64,000 bases of DNA from Desertihabitans aurantiacus (GCF_003344635.1 NZ_QPKK01000001.1:1-64000), one strand, 5' to 3'. Positions 25,290 to 33,804 are shown, counted from the first letter of the stretch. Notes: generated by a model from the sequence alone, not told the origin. Translations and numbers: made by a program.

Positions 25290-25952
25290 TCAACACCAGG
25301 GTCTGCTCGACATGATCACGCTGCGGGAGGCCCTGGCGGCGCCGCGTGCGCGAAGTGGTGTGGCGGGCGGTCGAAGTGACGGCGTCCGGACGGCCATCGC
25401 CGCGCACGAGCTCGAGCGGGCCACTGAGCACGCTGTCCTGCTCGCCCCGTCGGCGCACCCGGGATCACCGCCACGGGCGAACCCGGGGACGCGTGACACG
25501 GGTCGTTGCCGCTGCGCCATCCCGCGGGTGTGGGAGGGCGCCATCGCTGAGGCCGCGAGCTCCGCACCCAGGCGGGCCCAGGCGGTGGCGCCGGTCGGGA
25601 GCGAGTCGAGACGGTGCCATCCGACCTGGTCGACCTCGTCGACCTGGGTGGGCCTCGGATCTCCGCTGACCGATGCGGCGAACAACAGCCGCACCCCGTG
25701 GCGCAGGACGCCGTCGCCGAGGTCGTAGACGTCGTCGTGGACGGCCAACAGATCACCCACCCGGGCGGTCAGCCCGGTCTCCTCGCCCAGCTCCCGGACC
25801 ACCGCATCGCTCGGGTGCTCACCGAACTCCAGGCCACCGCCCGGCAACGTCCACAGCCCAGCCGCAGGCCCTGGTGCCACCTGGTGGACCAGCAGCAGCG
25901 AACCGGCTCTCGTGCACACGCCGTAGGCACTCACCCGCGTCGATCGAGTCAT
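25290..25952 (-). CDS. NUDIX hydrolase, 3'-extended copy
   Basis: NUDIX box GGGLEFGEHPSDAVVRELGEETGL is intact. Residues 1-137 are almost identical to the product of 27310-27735, but the stop codon of that copy is absent here and the frame runs on for about 80 low-quality residues (PSHTRGMAQRQRP onward). It is therefore a duplicate that lost its own end. Start at the ATG at 25952 by comparison with the twin. It may still be active if the tail is tolerated. Confidence 0.7.
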   Translation of the reverse strand: MTRSTRVSAYGVCTRAGSLLLVHQVAPGPAAGLWTLPGGGLEFGEHPSDAVVRELGEETGLTARVGDLLAVHDDVYDLGDGVLRHGVRLLFAASVSGDPRPTQVDEVDQVGWHRLDSLPTGATAWARLGAELAASAMAPSHTRGMAQRQRPVSRVPGFARGGDPGCADGASRTACSVARSSSCAAMAVRTPSLRPPATPLRARGAARASRSVIMSSRPWC

Positions 25953-26102
25953 CGGTGAGCGTACGGCGACCCGCACCGGGGTGGGACCCAGAGCAGGTGC
26001 TGCGCGCGCGTCGCTCCGCTGGCGCGGGTACTCCGCTCGCGACGGTGGTGCGCTGTCGGACATCAGGCTGTTGCCGGGCCCGGGCGGATGCCGCGGCAGC
26101 CG

Positions 26103-26131
26103 TTGACTTTGATTCGTTTCAACCCTACGTT
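26103..26131 (+). promoter_or_regulatory. promoter with LacI-like operator
   Basis: TTGACT (26103-26108), 17-nt spacer, TACGTT (26126-26131): a good vegetative-type promoter. The spacer contains TTGATTCGTTTCAA (26109-26122), 12 of 14 bases like the LacI-family consensus TTGAAACGTTTCAA with central CG. It points at the esterase gene 280 bp downstream. The DNA between (26132-26409) holds only the scrap LVGDHFDEPEEDHP, whose stop overlaps the esterase ATG. Confidence 0.5.
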
Positions 26132-26409
26132 GCCCTGGAACTCGACCCCTCGACGTGCGAGAGGCGTCACGGATATCACCAGAGCGCGTGCGCACCCTGC
26201 GCAGGAGGTGTGTCCGACGATGCGAGCAGGTGGCGTCGCCAGGCCTGTCCGCCGCCTGGAGCCTCACGGGCGGCACGGCAGGGTGACCCAGCTCGGCGCG
26301 CGAGTCACCGAGGTCGTCGAGGAGCTGCTGCCGATCAGCACGGACCGGAGAGCGATCCAGACCCTGGCCTGGTCGGTGACCACTTCGACGAGCCTGAGGA
26401 GGACCACCC

Positions 26410-27126
26410 ATGAGCACAGCCCGCCAGACCGTCCACATCGCCGGTGACTCCACCGCAGCGCCGAAGACGGCAGCGGTGCATCCCGAGGCCGGGTGGGGCA
26501 TGGCCCTGCCCTTCTACCTCGACCCGGCCTGGCAGGTGGCCAACCACGCCGTCAACGGCCGCAGCTCGAAGAGCTTCATCGACGAGGGCCGGCTGGCCGT
26601 CGTCCTCGCCGAGATCCGCCCCGGCGACGTGCTCATCGTCCAGTTCGGCCACAACGACGCCAAGGTGGACGACCCCAGCCGCTGCACCGAGCCGTGGACG
26701 AGCTACCGCGAGCACCTCGCCGAGTACGTCCGCGGCGCTCGTGCGGCCGATGCCCTCCCGGTGCTGGTGACCTCGGTCGAACGACGGAGCTTCGACCCGG
26801 AAGGCCGCGCCCTGCCCACCCACGGCGACTACCCCGAGGCGATGCGCACCCTTGCCCGCGACCTCGCCGTGCCTCTCATCGATGTCCAGGTCGAGAGCCT
26901 GGCGCTCTGGCAGCAGCTCGGCCCCGAGGCCACGCTGCGCTGGTTCCTGCACACCGACGACGGGCGACGCGACGACACCCACTTCTCCCCGCTGGGCGCC
27001 TCGGCGGTCGCGGCCATGGTCGCCCGCGGTCTGGACTCGACAGCGGCGCTCCCCGCCGGCGCGGTGCGTCGGCTCACCGAGGACGTCCCGGTGTCATGGT
27101 TCACCTGGTCCGAATACCCGGCCTGA
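26410..27126 (+). CDS. SGNH esterase (rhamnogalacturonan acetylesterase-like)
   Basis: A 238-aa GDSL/SGNH hydrolase. Block I GDSTAA with Ser14; block II NHAVNGRSSKSF with Gly50; block III FGHND with Asn82; block V DDTHF with Asp188 and His191. This matches RGAE-type deacetylases of pectin side chains. No signal peptide, so the enzyme would act in the cytoplasm on imported oligosaccharides. No other carbohydrate gene is adjacent, though a LacI-like operator lies upstream. Confidence 0.85.
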   Translation: MSTARQTVHIAGDSTAAPKTAAVHPEAGWGMALPFYLDPAWQVANHAVNGRSSKSFIDEGRLAVVLAEIRPGDVLIVQFGHNDAKVDDPSRCTEPWTSYREHLAEYVRGARAADALPVLVTSVERRSFDPEGRALPTHGDYPEAMRTLARDLAVPLIDVQVESLALWQQLGPEATLRWFLHTDDGRRDDTHFSPLGASAVAAMVARGLDSTAALPAGAVRRLTEDVPVSWFTWSEYPA

Positions 27127-27213
27127 GCCGCCCGCGTTGGTCGCCAGCGGGTCGCGCGAGCTAGCTGACTGTGCACCAGCCGCAGCGGCTGGCTGTCCAG
27201 CTGATCCTCCGCC

Positions 27214-27284
27214 GAGGAGCGTGCCGGTGACACCATGCTGAGCGAGGAGCACGACACGATCGCCACCCACATCGCCCTCGAGGG
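27214..27284 (+). pseudogene. scrap of the inositol-monophosphatase-like gene
   Basis: Bases 27214-27255 match 23680-23721 with one mismatch (GAGGAGCGTGCCGGTGACAC and onward), and 27264-27284 match 23808-23828. About 86 bp between are deleted. It precedes the NUDIX twin in the same order and orientation as the parental genes, showing one segmental duplication with internal loss. Confidence 0.75.
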
Positions 27285-27309
27285 GACGCCCGCCGCTCGG
27301 CCCTCCGCC

Positions 27310-27735
27310 TTACCGCGGGGCGCCCAGCACCGAGGCCGCGAGCTGCGCACCGAGACGGGCCCAGGCGGTGGTGCCGGTCGGCAGCGAGTCGAGACGGTGC
27401 CATCCGACCTGGTCGACCTCATCGACCTGGGTGGGCCTCGGATCTCCGCTGACCGATGCGGCGAACAGCAGCCGCACGCCGTGCCGCAGGACGCCGTCAC
27501 CGAGGTCGTAGACGTCGTCGTGGACGGCCAACAGCTCCTCCACCCGGGCGGTCAGCCCGGTCTCCTCCCGCAGCTCCCGCACCACCGCGTCGCTGGGGTG
27601 CTCACCGAACTCCAGGCCGCCGCCCGGCAGCGTCCACAACCCGGCCGCAGGGCCCGGCGCCACCTGGTGCACCAGCAGCAGAGCACCGGCTCTCGTGCAC
27701 ACGCCGTAGGCGCTCACCCGCATCGATCGAGTCAC
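27310..27735 (-). CDS. NUDIX hydrolase, compact copy
   Basis: A 141-aa NUDIX protein (MutT-like). Box GGGLEFGEHPSDAVVRELREETGL complete. Near-identical twin of 25290-25952 but with a proper TAA stop after LGAPR. GTG start aligned to the twin's ATG. Substrate unknown; single-domain proteins of this type clean up oxidised or unusual nucleotides. Confidence 0.85.
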   Translation of the reverse strand: MTRSMRVSAYGVCTRAGALLLVHQVAPGPAAGLWTLPGGGLEFGEHPSDAVVRELREETGLTARVEELLAVHDDVYDLGDGVLRHGVRLLFAASVSGDPRPTQVDEVDQVGWHRLDSLPTGTTAWARLGAQLAASVLGAPR

Positions 27736-27815
27736 CGGGTGAGCGTACGGCGACCGGCTCGGAGCTGCGCCGAAAAGCAGGTGCCGGCACGCCTGTCCGC
27801 CGCTAGCGTCAGGGG

Positions 27816-28565
27816 ATGCCGCCCCGCGACGTCGCTGCGCTGTCGGACACAACCAGGGTGCTGCGCCTCCGCTCCACTGTGCCCAGGAGCGACCGGCCCG
27901 AAGGCTTCACCGGCGACCTCTGCTTCACCTCCGAGATGGTTGCTGCGTTCGTCCACGCCTACACCGATCCGGGGGACCTGGTGGTCGACCCCTTCGCCGG
28001 GTTCGGGACGACGTTGGCCACGGCCCAGCGCCTCGGCAGGGCGGCGGTCGGCTTCGAGATCGACGCCGCCAGGGTGGCTCAGGCCAGGAAGGCGCTGACC
28101 GACCCGTCCAGCCTGCGGCATCAGGACGTCCGCCGGTTCGACTGGCGGACGCTGCCGCAGTTCACCCTCGCCATCACCTCGCCGCCGTACATGACGAGGG
28201 ACGACCACGCGCAGAATCCGCTGAGCGGCTACCAGACCCTGGACGGCGACTACGCCCGCTACCTGCGCGACCTCCAGGAGATCTGCTGCGGCATGGCGAC
28301 CCGAGCCGCTGGCCCCGATGCCCGGATCGTGCTCAACGTCGCGAACCTGCCGTCCACGCCGCTGGCCTGGGACGTGGGTGCGGCGTTGTCAGAGGTCCTC
28401 GAGTTCGAGCGTGAGGTCGTGCTCGACTGGGACGACCCTCAGGACTGGTTCACCCAGGACTACTGCTTGATCTTCCGCCCCCGTGCCGCAGATGGGCTCA
28501 CTGACCCAGCTGCGTCCGGGACCGTGTCAGGTGCCCCAGCGACCACCGCCGCACGTCCGTCGTAA
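27816..28565 (+). CDS. orphan DNA methyltransferase (N4/N6 type)
   Basis: A 249-aa DNA amino-methyltransferase. SAM motif I DPFAGFGTT begins at Asp58 and catalytic motif IV TSPPY lies at 121-125; the order I then IV differs from the common beta-class arrangement. No restriction gene or specificity subunit is adjacent, so it is solitary. The C-terminal 20-30 residues after CLIFRP are low-complexity. Its 3' end is duplicated at 18153-18275. Confidence 0.83.
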   Translation: MPPRDVAALSDTTRVLRLRSTVPRSDRPEGFTGDLCFTSEMVAAFVHAYTDPGDLVVDPFAGFGTTLATAQRLGRAAVGFEIDAARVAQARKALTDPSSLRHQDVRRFDWRTLPQFTLAITSPPYMTRDDHAQNPLSGYQTLDGDYARYLRDLQEICCGMATRAAGPDARIVLNVANLPSTPLAWDVGAALSEVLEFEREVVLDWDDPQDWFTQDYCLIFRPRAADGLTDPAASGTVSGAPATTAARPS

Positions 28566-28567
28566 AG

Positions 28568-28579
28568 CCGGTGCACCGG
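28568..28579. repeat. 12-bp palindrome, second copy
   Basis: CCGGTGCACCGG in the context GTAAAG...TACCTAGC, just after the DNA methyltransferase; the same context occurs at 18417-18428. Confidence 0.45.
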
Positions 28580-28683
28580 AGCGGAGCGGTACCTAGCAAG
28601 GCGCGATATCCCGCCCGGCTTCCTCGGCCGCTGCGCGGTCCGCCTCGGGCTGCGAGCCCGCGCCTGGACTCGGCTCGGCAGCC

Positions 28684-29271
28684 TCACGGCGACGGGGCAC
28701 GGCTGGCACTGAGGACCGCCTCGAGCTGCTCGCGCATCCATGCCGCGAGGGATCCCTCGCGGTGCAGCGCCCAGCCGATCATGGCACCGTGGTAGGTCGT
28801 CTCGACGAGCTTGGCAAGGGCCCTGACGTCCGTGCCGTCACGAAGCTCGCCGGCGATCGACGCCGCCTGCAGGTGGCGCTCGAGCGCCGCGCGTAGCCGG
28901 CGCGCGCCGCGCAGGGTTTCCGCGTGGAAGTCAGGCTCGACGAGATCGAGCTGGAGCATCGCCACCGAGTTCGCGATCTCCTCCGGGGTCATGTCCGGGT
29001 CCACCGCGCCGACCAGGCCCTCCACGACCCGGTCGAGCGGCGACGGGTGCTCGGCCTCCTCGACCGGTGTGACCCACAGCTCCACGCCGCGGCGGTCCGC
29101 AGCGAGGAGCAGCTCGTGCTTGGTGCCGTAGCGCTGGATCAGGGTGGCGGGAGAGAGGCCGACCTCGCGGGCCGCAGCGGCTAGCGTGAGCTTCGCTGGT
29201 CCGACGCGGTGGGCGAGTGCGAGGACGCCGTCGAGGACGGCCTCGTCGGAGACGGTGCGCGGACGCGGCAT
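28684..29271 (-). CDS. TetR-family transcriptional regulator
   Basis: A 195-aa TetR protein. The helix-turn-helix is in residues 25-55 (LTLAAAAREVGLSPATLIQRYGTKHELL). The C-terminal ligand domain has the TetR_C-like THYGAMIGW block. Its start directly follows the SDR stop, so it is the second gene of an SDR-TetR operon and probably feeds back on the operator at 30196-30217. Confidence 0.88.
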   Translation of the reverse strand: MPRPRTVSDEAVLDGVLALAHRVGPAKLTLAAAAREVGLSPATLIQRYGTKHELLLAADRRGVELWVTPVEEAEHPSPLDRVVEGLVGAVDPDMTPEEIANSVAMLQLDLVEPDFHAETLRGARRLRAALERHLQAASIAGELRDGTDVRALAKLVETTYHGAMIGWALHREGSLAAWMREQLEAVLSASRAPSP

Positions 29272-30186
29272 CTACTCGGCCGCCGGTAGCGCGATCTCGG
29301 GGTCGGCCGCACGCGCCTCCGCGTCGACCACGCCCCAGTCGGGGCGCTCACCGTCGACGTCGGAGAAGCCGTAGGTGTGCATGAGGTCCCACGAGCCGAG
29401 GCACTGCCCGGCGAAGCGGGCTCGGTCGGGGTCGGCGGCGAGCGCCGCGACGCCGCGGCCGAGCAGGTGAGGGGTCTCGGAGTAGCGGAAGTATCCGCCG
29501 TGGGCGTCGGAGGCGTCGCGCCAGGTCGCCTCCGTCACGCCGAAGTGCTCGAGCATCGCCTCGGAGCGCAGGAAGCCCGGAGTCACGGAGAGCGCGGTCG
29601 CACCGTACGGGCGCAGCTCGGCCGCCAGCGAGAAGCCGAGCCGCACGACCGCCTCCTTGACGTGGTCGTAGGCGACGACGCCACGGAACGGGAGGCCAGC
29701 CTTGCCGTCGCCGACTTCCACGACCAGCCCGTCCCCGGTCTCGATCAGCAGAGGTAGCGCGTGGTGCGCGGTGATGAGATGCGTCTCGATCCCGTTGCGC
29801 ACGATCCGGAGCGTGTCCTCGAGCGGGTGCTCCCACACGCCCTTGACCCAGCGGGTGAACGGATCACCGCCCCAGACGTCGTTGACGAGCACGTCCAGGC
29901 GGCCGTGCTCGGTGCGGATCCGGTCCACCAGCGCCGCGACGTCGGACCCGACGGCATGGTCGCAGCGGACAGCGATCCCGGTCCCGCCCGCGGCATCGAC
30001 GAGCTCCGCCGTCTCCTCGATCGTCTCTGGTCGGTCCATCTCCGAGCGCTGGCCGCGCGTCGTACGACCGCTTCCGTAGACGGTGGCGCCGAGCGCTCCG
30101 AGCTCGACAGCGATCGCGCGACCACAGCCGCGGGTGGCGCCGGCGACGAGAGCGACCCGGCCGGCGAGAGGGCGTGAGCTGCTCAT
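29272..30186 (-). CDS. short-chain dehydrogenase/reductase
   Basis: A 304-aa SDR. Cofactor motif GATRGCGRAIA (TGxxxGxG type), NDVWGG in the NNAG position, catalytic YDHVK (YxxxK). ATG at 30186; the 9-bp-longer frame starts inside the operator-promoter region and is unlikely. Substrate unknown. It is controlled with the downstream TetR gene; inducible detoxification is the likely theme. Confidence 0.87.
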   Translation of the reverse strand: MSSSRPLAGRVALVAGATRGCGRAIAVELGALGATVYGSGRTTRGQRSEMDRPETIEETAELVDAAGGTGIAVRCDHAVGSDVAALVDRIRTEHGRLDVLVNDVWGGDPFTRWVKGVWEHPLEDTLRIVRNGIETHLITAHHALPLLIETGDGLVVEVGDGKAGLPFRGVVAYDHVKEAVVRLGFSLAAELRPYGATALSVTPGFLRSEAMLEHFGVTEATWRDASDAHGGYFRYSETPHLLGRGVAALAADPDRARFAGQCLGSWDLMHTYGFSDVDGERPDWGVVDAEARAADPEIALPAAE

Positions 30187-30195
30187 GAGCTCCAC

Positions 30196-30217
30196 TATAA
30201 ACGAACGGTCAGTTATA
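30196..30217 (-). promoter_or_regulatory. TetR-type operator and promoter of the SDR operon
   Basis: On the minus strand TATAACTGACCGTTCGTTTA then TA: near-palindrome with TATAAC/GTTTATA ends and the ACCG core typical of TetR sites. TTATAGT at its end can serve as -10, placing transcription start close to the ATG. AT-rich island in GC-rich DNA. Confidence 0.65.
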
Positions 30218-30307
30218 TAGCCACCCCGACCGCCATCTCGCAGCCGTGCTCGTCCAGATCAGGAGCCCGCTCAGGAGTGACCGCAGGAACTCCTTGTGGC
30301 ACGTGAG

Positions 30308-30322
30308 TGTTAGTGACTAACA
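30308..30322 (+). promoter_or_regulatory. TetR-type operator of the TetR-ABC operon
   Basis: TGTTAGT-g-ACTAACA, a perfect 7-bp dyad ending 8 bp before the GTG start of 30331-30891. Typical autoregulatory site for TetR genes of this class. Confidence 0.65.
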
Positions 30323-30330
30323 TCTGCAGG

Positions 30331-30891
30331 GTGACGACGCGCAAGGCGATCGAGACCCGCGCCCGGCTGCAGCAGGTCGCGACGCGGCTGTTCGCCGAGC
30401 AGGGGTACGACGCCACGACGGTCGAGCAGATCGTCCGCACGGCCGGCGTCAGCCACATGACGTTCTTCCGTCACTTCGCGACCAAGGACGCCGTCATCCT
30501 CGATGACGGCTTCGACCCGACGATCGCTGCGGCGGTCGCCGCCACCCCCGCCTCGCTCCGCCCCATCACCCGGGTGTGCACGGGCCTGCGTGCCGCCCTC
30601 TCCCACGTCGACGTCCCCGAGCAGGAGCAGGTGCGCCAGCGCGTGCGGATCGCAGCGCAGCACCCAGCGCTCCGGATGGGGATGTACGCGAACACCGAAG
30701 CCACCCGCGAGGCCATCGTCGGGGTGCTCCTCGACGACGGCGCCGACGAGTTCGCCGCACGGGTCGCGGCGGCCGCGGTCCTGGCGGCCCTCACCGTCGC
30801 CCTGCAGGAGTGGTGCCTCGCCGACGACGGGGTCCCCATGAGCGCAGCCCTGGACGCGGCCCTCGCGGTCGTCGACGGCGGTGCGACGTGA
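30331..30891 (+). CDS. TetR-family regulator of an ABC exporter
   Basis: A 186-aa TetR protein. Helix-turn-helix residues 22-50 (TTVEQIVRTAGVSHMTFFRHFATKD) is strong. GTG at 30331 chosen because the longer frame would begin inside the operator. Overlaps the ABC ATPase gene by GTGA, so it regulates its own operon. Confidence 0.88.
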   Translation: MTTRKAIETRARLQQVATRLFAEQGYDATTVEQIVRTAGVSHMTFFRHFATKDAVILDDGFDPTIAAAVAATPASLRPITRVCTGLRAALSHVDVPEQEQVRQRVRIAAQHPALRMGMYANTEATREAIVGVLLDDGADEFAARVAAAAVLAALTVALQEWCLADDGVPMSAALDAALAVVDGGAT

Positions 30892-31643
30892 ACGCGCTCG
30901 AGGTCCGCGGCCTGGGACACCAGTTCGACGATCTGCCGGTGCTCCGCGACGTCGATCTGGGCGTGCTCCCCGGCGAGATCCATGCCCTGATCGGCTTCAA
31001 CGGTGCCGGCAAGTCCACCCTGATGCGCGCCGCACTGGGCATGCTGCGACCGCGGGCCGGCGCGGTGCACCTGTTCGGGGTGAGGGTCGGGGACGCCGAC
31101 GCGGCGGTCTGGGAGCGGGTCGGCCACCTGATCGACACGCCGTTCGTGTACCCGGAGCTGACCGTGCGCGAGAACCTCTGGGCAGCGGCCCGGCTGCACG
31201 GGGTCCCGATCAGCGAGGTCTCCGCGGCCGTGGACCACGTCATCGCCGAGCTCGAGCTCGCGCCCCGGGCCAGCCGCCGCGCCAGCACCCTCTCCCTGGG
31301 CAACCGCCAGCGGGTCGGGCTGGCGAGCGCCCTGGTGCACCGCCCGCGACTGCTGGTCCTGGACGAACCGACCAACGCGCTCGACCCGTCCGGTGTGGTC
31401 CTGCTGCGCGGGCTGCTGCTCGACGCCGTCCGTGCTGGGGCCGCGGCGCTGATCTCCAGCCACCACCTCGACGAGGTGGCGAGGATCGCGGACCGGGTCA
31501 CCGTCATCCACGCCGGAGCGATCGTCGGTGAGCTCGATCCGCACGGCGTCGACCTGGAGCGGGCGTTCTTCGCGATGGTCCACGCCGCCGACCGGGCCGC
31601 CCGGTCCCCAGCCGCCACGACCACGGAGGACGAGGTCCGATGA
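30888..31643 (+). CDS. ABC transporter ATPase
   Basis: A 251-aa ATPase. Walker A GFNGAGKST, signature LSLGNRQR (an altered LSGGQ), Walker B LLVLDEPTNALDP, H-loop SSHHLDE. The LSLGNRQR signature is shared by bacitracin/lantibiotic-immunity-type ATPases (BcrA/NatA branch). Partner of the permease 31640-32404. Confidence 0.88.
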   Translation: MNALEVRGLGHQFDDLPVLRDVDLGVLPGEIHALIGFNGAGKSTLMRAALGMLRPRAGAVHLFGVRVGDADAAVWERVGHLIDTPFVYPELTVRENLWAAARLHGVPISEVSAAVDHVIAELELAPRASRRASTLSLGNRQRVGLASALVHRPRLLVLDEPTNALDPSGVVLLRGLLLDAVRAGAAALISSHHLDEVARIADRVTVIHAGAIVGELDPHGVDLERAFFAMVHAADRAARSPAATTTEDEVR

Positions 31644-32404
31644 GCCCGGCGTACGCCGTGGAGGCGTTGAAGCTACGGCGCTCACGCGTCGTCCTCGTCG
31701 CCACCCTCGCGCTGGTGCTCCTGCCGGCCGCGATGGCACGTGCCTTCCTCGCCGCCGCGGAGCGAGGTGGCGACAACCCGGCCGACCTCAAGGCCGCCGC
31801 CGTGCTCCCCGGCGTGGGCTGGACCGGTTATCTCGGCGGCCTGGTGCAGATCTACGCGACCGCCGGCCTGCTCGGCGTCGGCATCGTGGTCGGGTGGTGC
31901 TTCGGCCGGGAGTACGCCGACCGCACCGTGGTCTCCCTCTACGCCTCCGCGACGCCCCGAGACAGGATCGCCAGCGCCAAGCTCGTCCTGCTCACCCTCT
32001 GGGCCACCGCGGTCGGCCTGACCGCAGTGCTCGTCGCCGGCCTGCTCGGGCTCGCGACCGGGCTCGGCGTGCCCGACGACGGCGATCTGCGCACCGCGGC
32101 GCGGCTGTCGGTGCTGGCCGTGCTGTCCGGCATGCTCGCGCTGCCGGTGGCGGCAGCCGCCAGCGTGGGCCGTGGCTACCTGCCCGCCGTCGGCGGACTG
32201 CTGGTCCTGGTCGTGCTGGCGCAGATGGCCACGGTCGCCGGGGCCGGTGGCTGGTGGCCGTGGTCGGTCCCGGCCGTCTGGGCGATGGGCCCCGAGGCCG
32301 GCATGCCAGTGGTGGCGACGGGCCGTCTCCTCCTGGTGCCTGCCGTCGCGCTCGCCGGTGCCGTGGGCACCGTGCAGTGGTGGCGTCACGCCGAGGTGGG
32401 CTGA
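31640..32404 (+). CDS. ABC transporter permease (ABC-2 type)
   Basis: A 254-aa membrane protein with about six helices. N-terminal AVEALKLRRSRVVLVATLALVLLP is typical of NatB/BcrB-like permeases. ATGA overlap with the ATPase. The TetR-ATPase-permease operon probably exports a toxic compound; substrate unknown. Confidence 0.83.
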   Translation: MSPAYAVEALKLRRSRVVLVATLALVLLPAAMARAFLAAAERGGDNPADLKAAAVLPGVGWTGYLGGLVQIYATAGLLGVGIVVGWCFGREYADRTVVSLYASATPRDRIASAKLVLLTLWATAVGLTAVLVAGLLGLATGLGVPDDGDLRTAARLSVLAVLSGMLALPVAAAASVGRGYLPAVGGLLVLVVLAQMATVAGAGGWWPWSVPAVWAMGPEAGMPVVATGRLLLVPAVALAGAVGTVQWWRHAEVG

Positions 32405-32437
32405 GGTCGTCCCCGGCTGCGTCGTCGCCGCGTCCCG

Positions 32438-33025
32438 TCAGCCCTCCCAGCCGTCGCGGCCCGGCTGGCCAGCGCAGCTGAGGAGGGCCAGCCGGTCGAG
32501 CCAGGCCGTCACCGTCGACCCGTCGAAGGGCGGCGTGCCGCGGCGGACGTCGGCCAGCAGCTGCTCGGCCCGGTCGCGGACCTGCCGACGCACGTCCTCG
32601 GGGTAGTCCCAGCGCACCGAGTGGTCGGCGAACTCGTCCTCGTCGTCGAGGAAGGTGTGGCCGCCCGCGGTGCGGATGACGTCGAGATCCATGTCGGTGG
32701 CGAGCAGGACGCCGCGCTCCTCCGTCGACCACCCCACGTCCCACATCAGGTCGACGTACACCTCCACGGCGGCCGGGTCGGCCGGTCGGGACAGGCTCGC
32801 CACCCAGTCGGTGGCCCCGGCCGGCACCAGCGCCACCCCGTCCAGGGTGTTGCGGTAGTCGACACCGGGACGCCAGCTGCGGGCCCCGGCGGGACGTCCC
32901 AGCCAGGCGCCGTGGGCGTCCGTCCCCAGCCAGACGCCCTCGCGCTGCCAGTGCGGCGACCCCGGCCACTTCGTGCAGCGCGTCAGCACCCTCTCGCCGG
33001 GGCGGGCGTCCTCGGGCCAGCTCAC
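32438..33025 (-). CDS. DUF402-domain protein
   Basis: A 195-aa protein. VSWPEDARPGERVLTRCTKWPGSPHW opens the domain; VYVDLMWDVGWS and VIRTAGGHTFLDDEDEFADHSVRWDYP are the conserved acidic metal-binding block of DUF402, whose studied members hydrolyse nucleoside diphosphates or act on RNA ends. GTGA overlap with the exonuclease III gene. Confidence 0.83.
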   Translation of the reverse strand: MSWPEDARPGERVLTRCTKWPGSPHWQREGVWLGTDAHGAWLGRPAGARSWRPGVDYRNTLDGVALVPAGATDWVASLSRPADPAAVEVYVDLMWDVGWSTEERGVLLATDMDLDVIRTAGGHTFLDDEDEFADHSVRWDYPEDVRRQVRDRAEQLLADVRRGTPPFDGSTVTAWLDRLALLSCAGQPGRDGWEG

Positions 33026-33804
33026 GCGGCGTCGAGGTCGACGATGACGGGGGCGTGGTCCGAGGCGCCCTTGCCGGCGCGCTCGTCGGTGTCCACCCTT
33101 GCGCCGGTGACCCGGGCGGCCAGCGAGGGCGAGCCGAGCACGAAGTCGATCCGCATCCCGCGGTTCCGCTCGAACCGCTGCCGGTAGTAGTCCCAGTAGG
33201 TGTAGACCCCCGGCCCGGGGGCGTGCGGGCGCACCACGTCGACCCAGCCGTCGTCGAGGAAGCCCTGGAAGGCGGCCCGCTCCGGCGGCGTGACGTGGGT
33301 GGAGCGGGCGAAGGCGGTGATGTCGAAGACGTCCTCGTCGCGCGGGGCGATGTTCCAGTCCCCGACCAGCGCCGTCGGCTCGGCCAGCCAGCCGGTGGCC
33401 GCCTCCCGCAGCCGGGACAGCCAGTCGAGCTTGTAGTGGTAGTGCGGGTCGTCGGGTTTGCGCCCGTTCGGCACGTACAGCGACCACACCCGGACGCCGC
33501 CGCAGGTGGCCCCGATCGCCCGCGACTCCGGCGCCACCGGCTCGCCCCAGCCGGGCATGTCGGGGAAGCCGGCCTCGACGTCGGCGATCCCCACCCTGCT
33601 GATGATCGCCACCCCGTTCCACTGGTTGGTGCCGGCGGCGGCCACCTCGTAGCCCATGCCCTGCAGCCCGAGCAGCGGCAGCTGGTCCTCCCGGGCCTTG
33701 GTCTCCTGCAGCGCGAGGACGTCGATGTCGTGGCGCAGCAGCAGGTCCTCGACCCGCCCGATACGGGAGCGCAGCGAGTTCACGTTCCAGGTGGCCAGAC
33801 GCAC
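33022..33804 (-). CDS. xthA: exodeoxyribonuclease III
   Basis: A 260-aa AP endonuclease/exonuclease of the EEP family. ATWNVNSLRSR, LQETKAREDQLP, GDWNIAPRDEDV and KGASDHAPVIVDL cover all metal and catalytic residues (Asn, Glu, Asp-x-Asn, Asp-His). Acts in base-excision repair. First gene of an operon with the DUF402 gene. Confidence 0.93.
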   Translation of the reverse strand: MRLATWNVNSLRSRIGRVEDLLLRHDIDVLALQETKAREDQLPLLGLQGMGYEVAAAGTNQWNGVAIISRVGIADVEAGFPDMPGWGEPVAPESRAIGATCGGVRVWSLYVPNGRKPDDPHYHYKLDWLSRLREAATGWLAEPTALVGDWNIAPRDEDVFDITAFARSTHVTPPERAAFQGFLDDGWVDVVRPHAPGPGVYTYWDYYRQRFERNRGMRIDFVLGSPSLAARVTGARVDTDERAGKGASDHAPVIVDLDAA

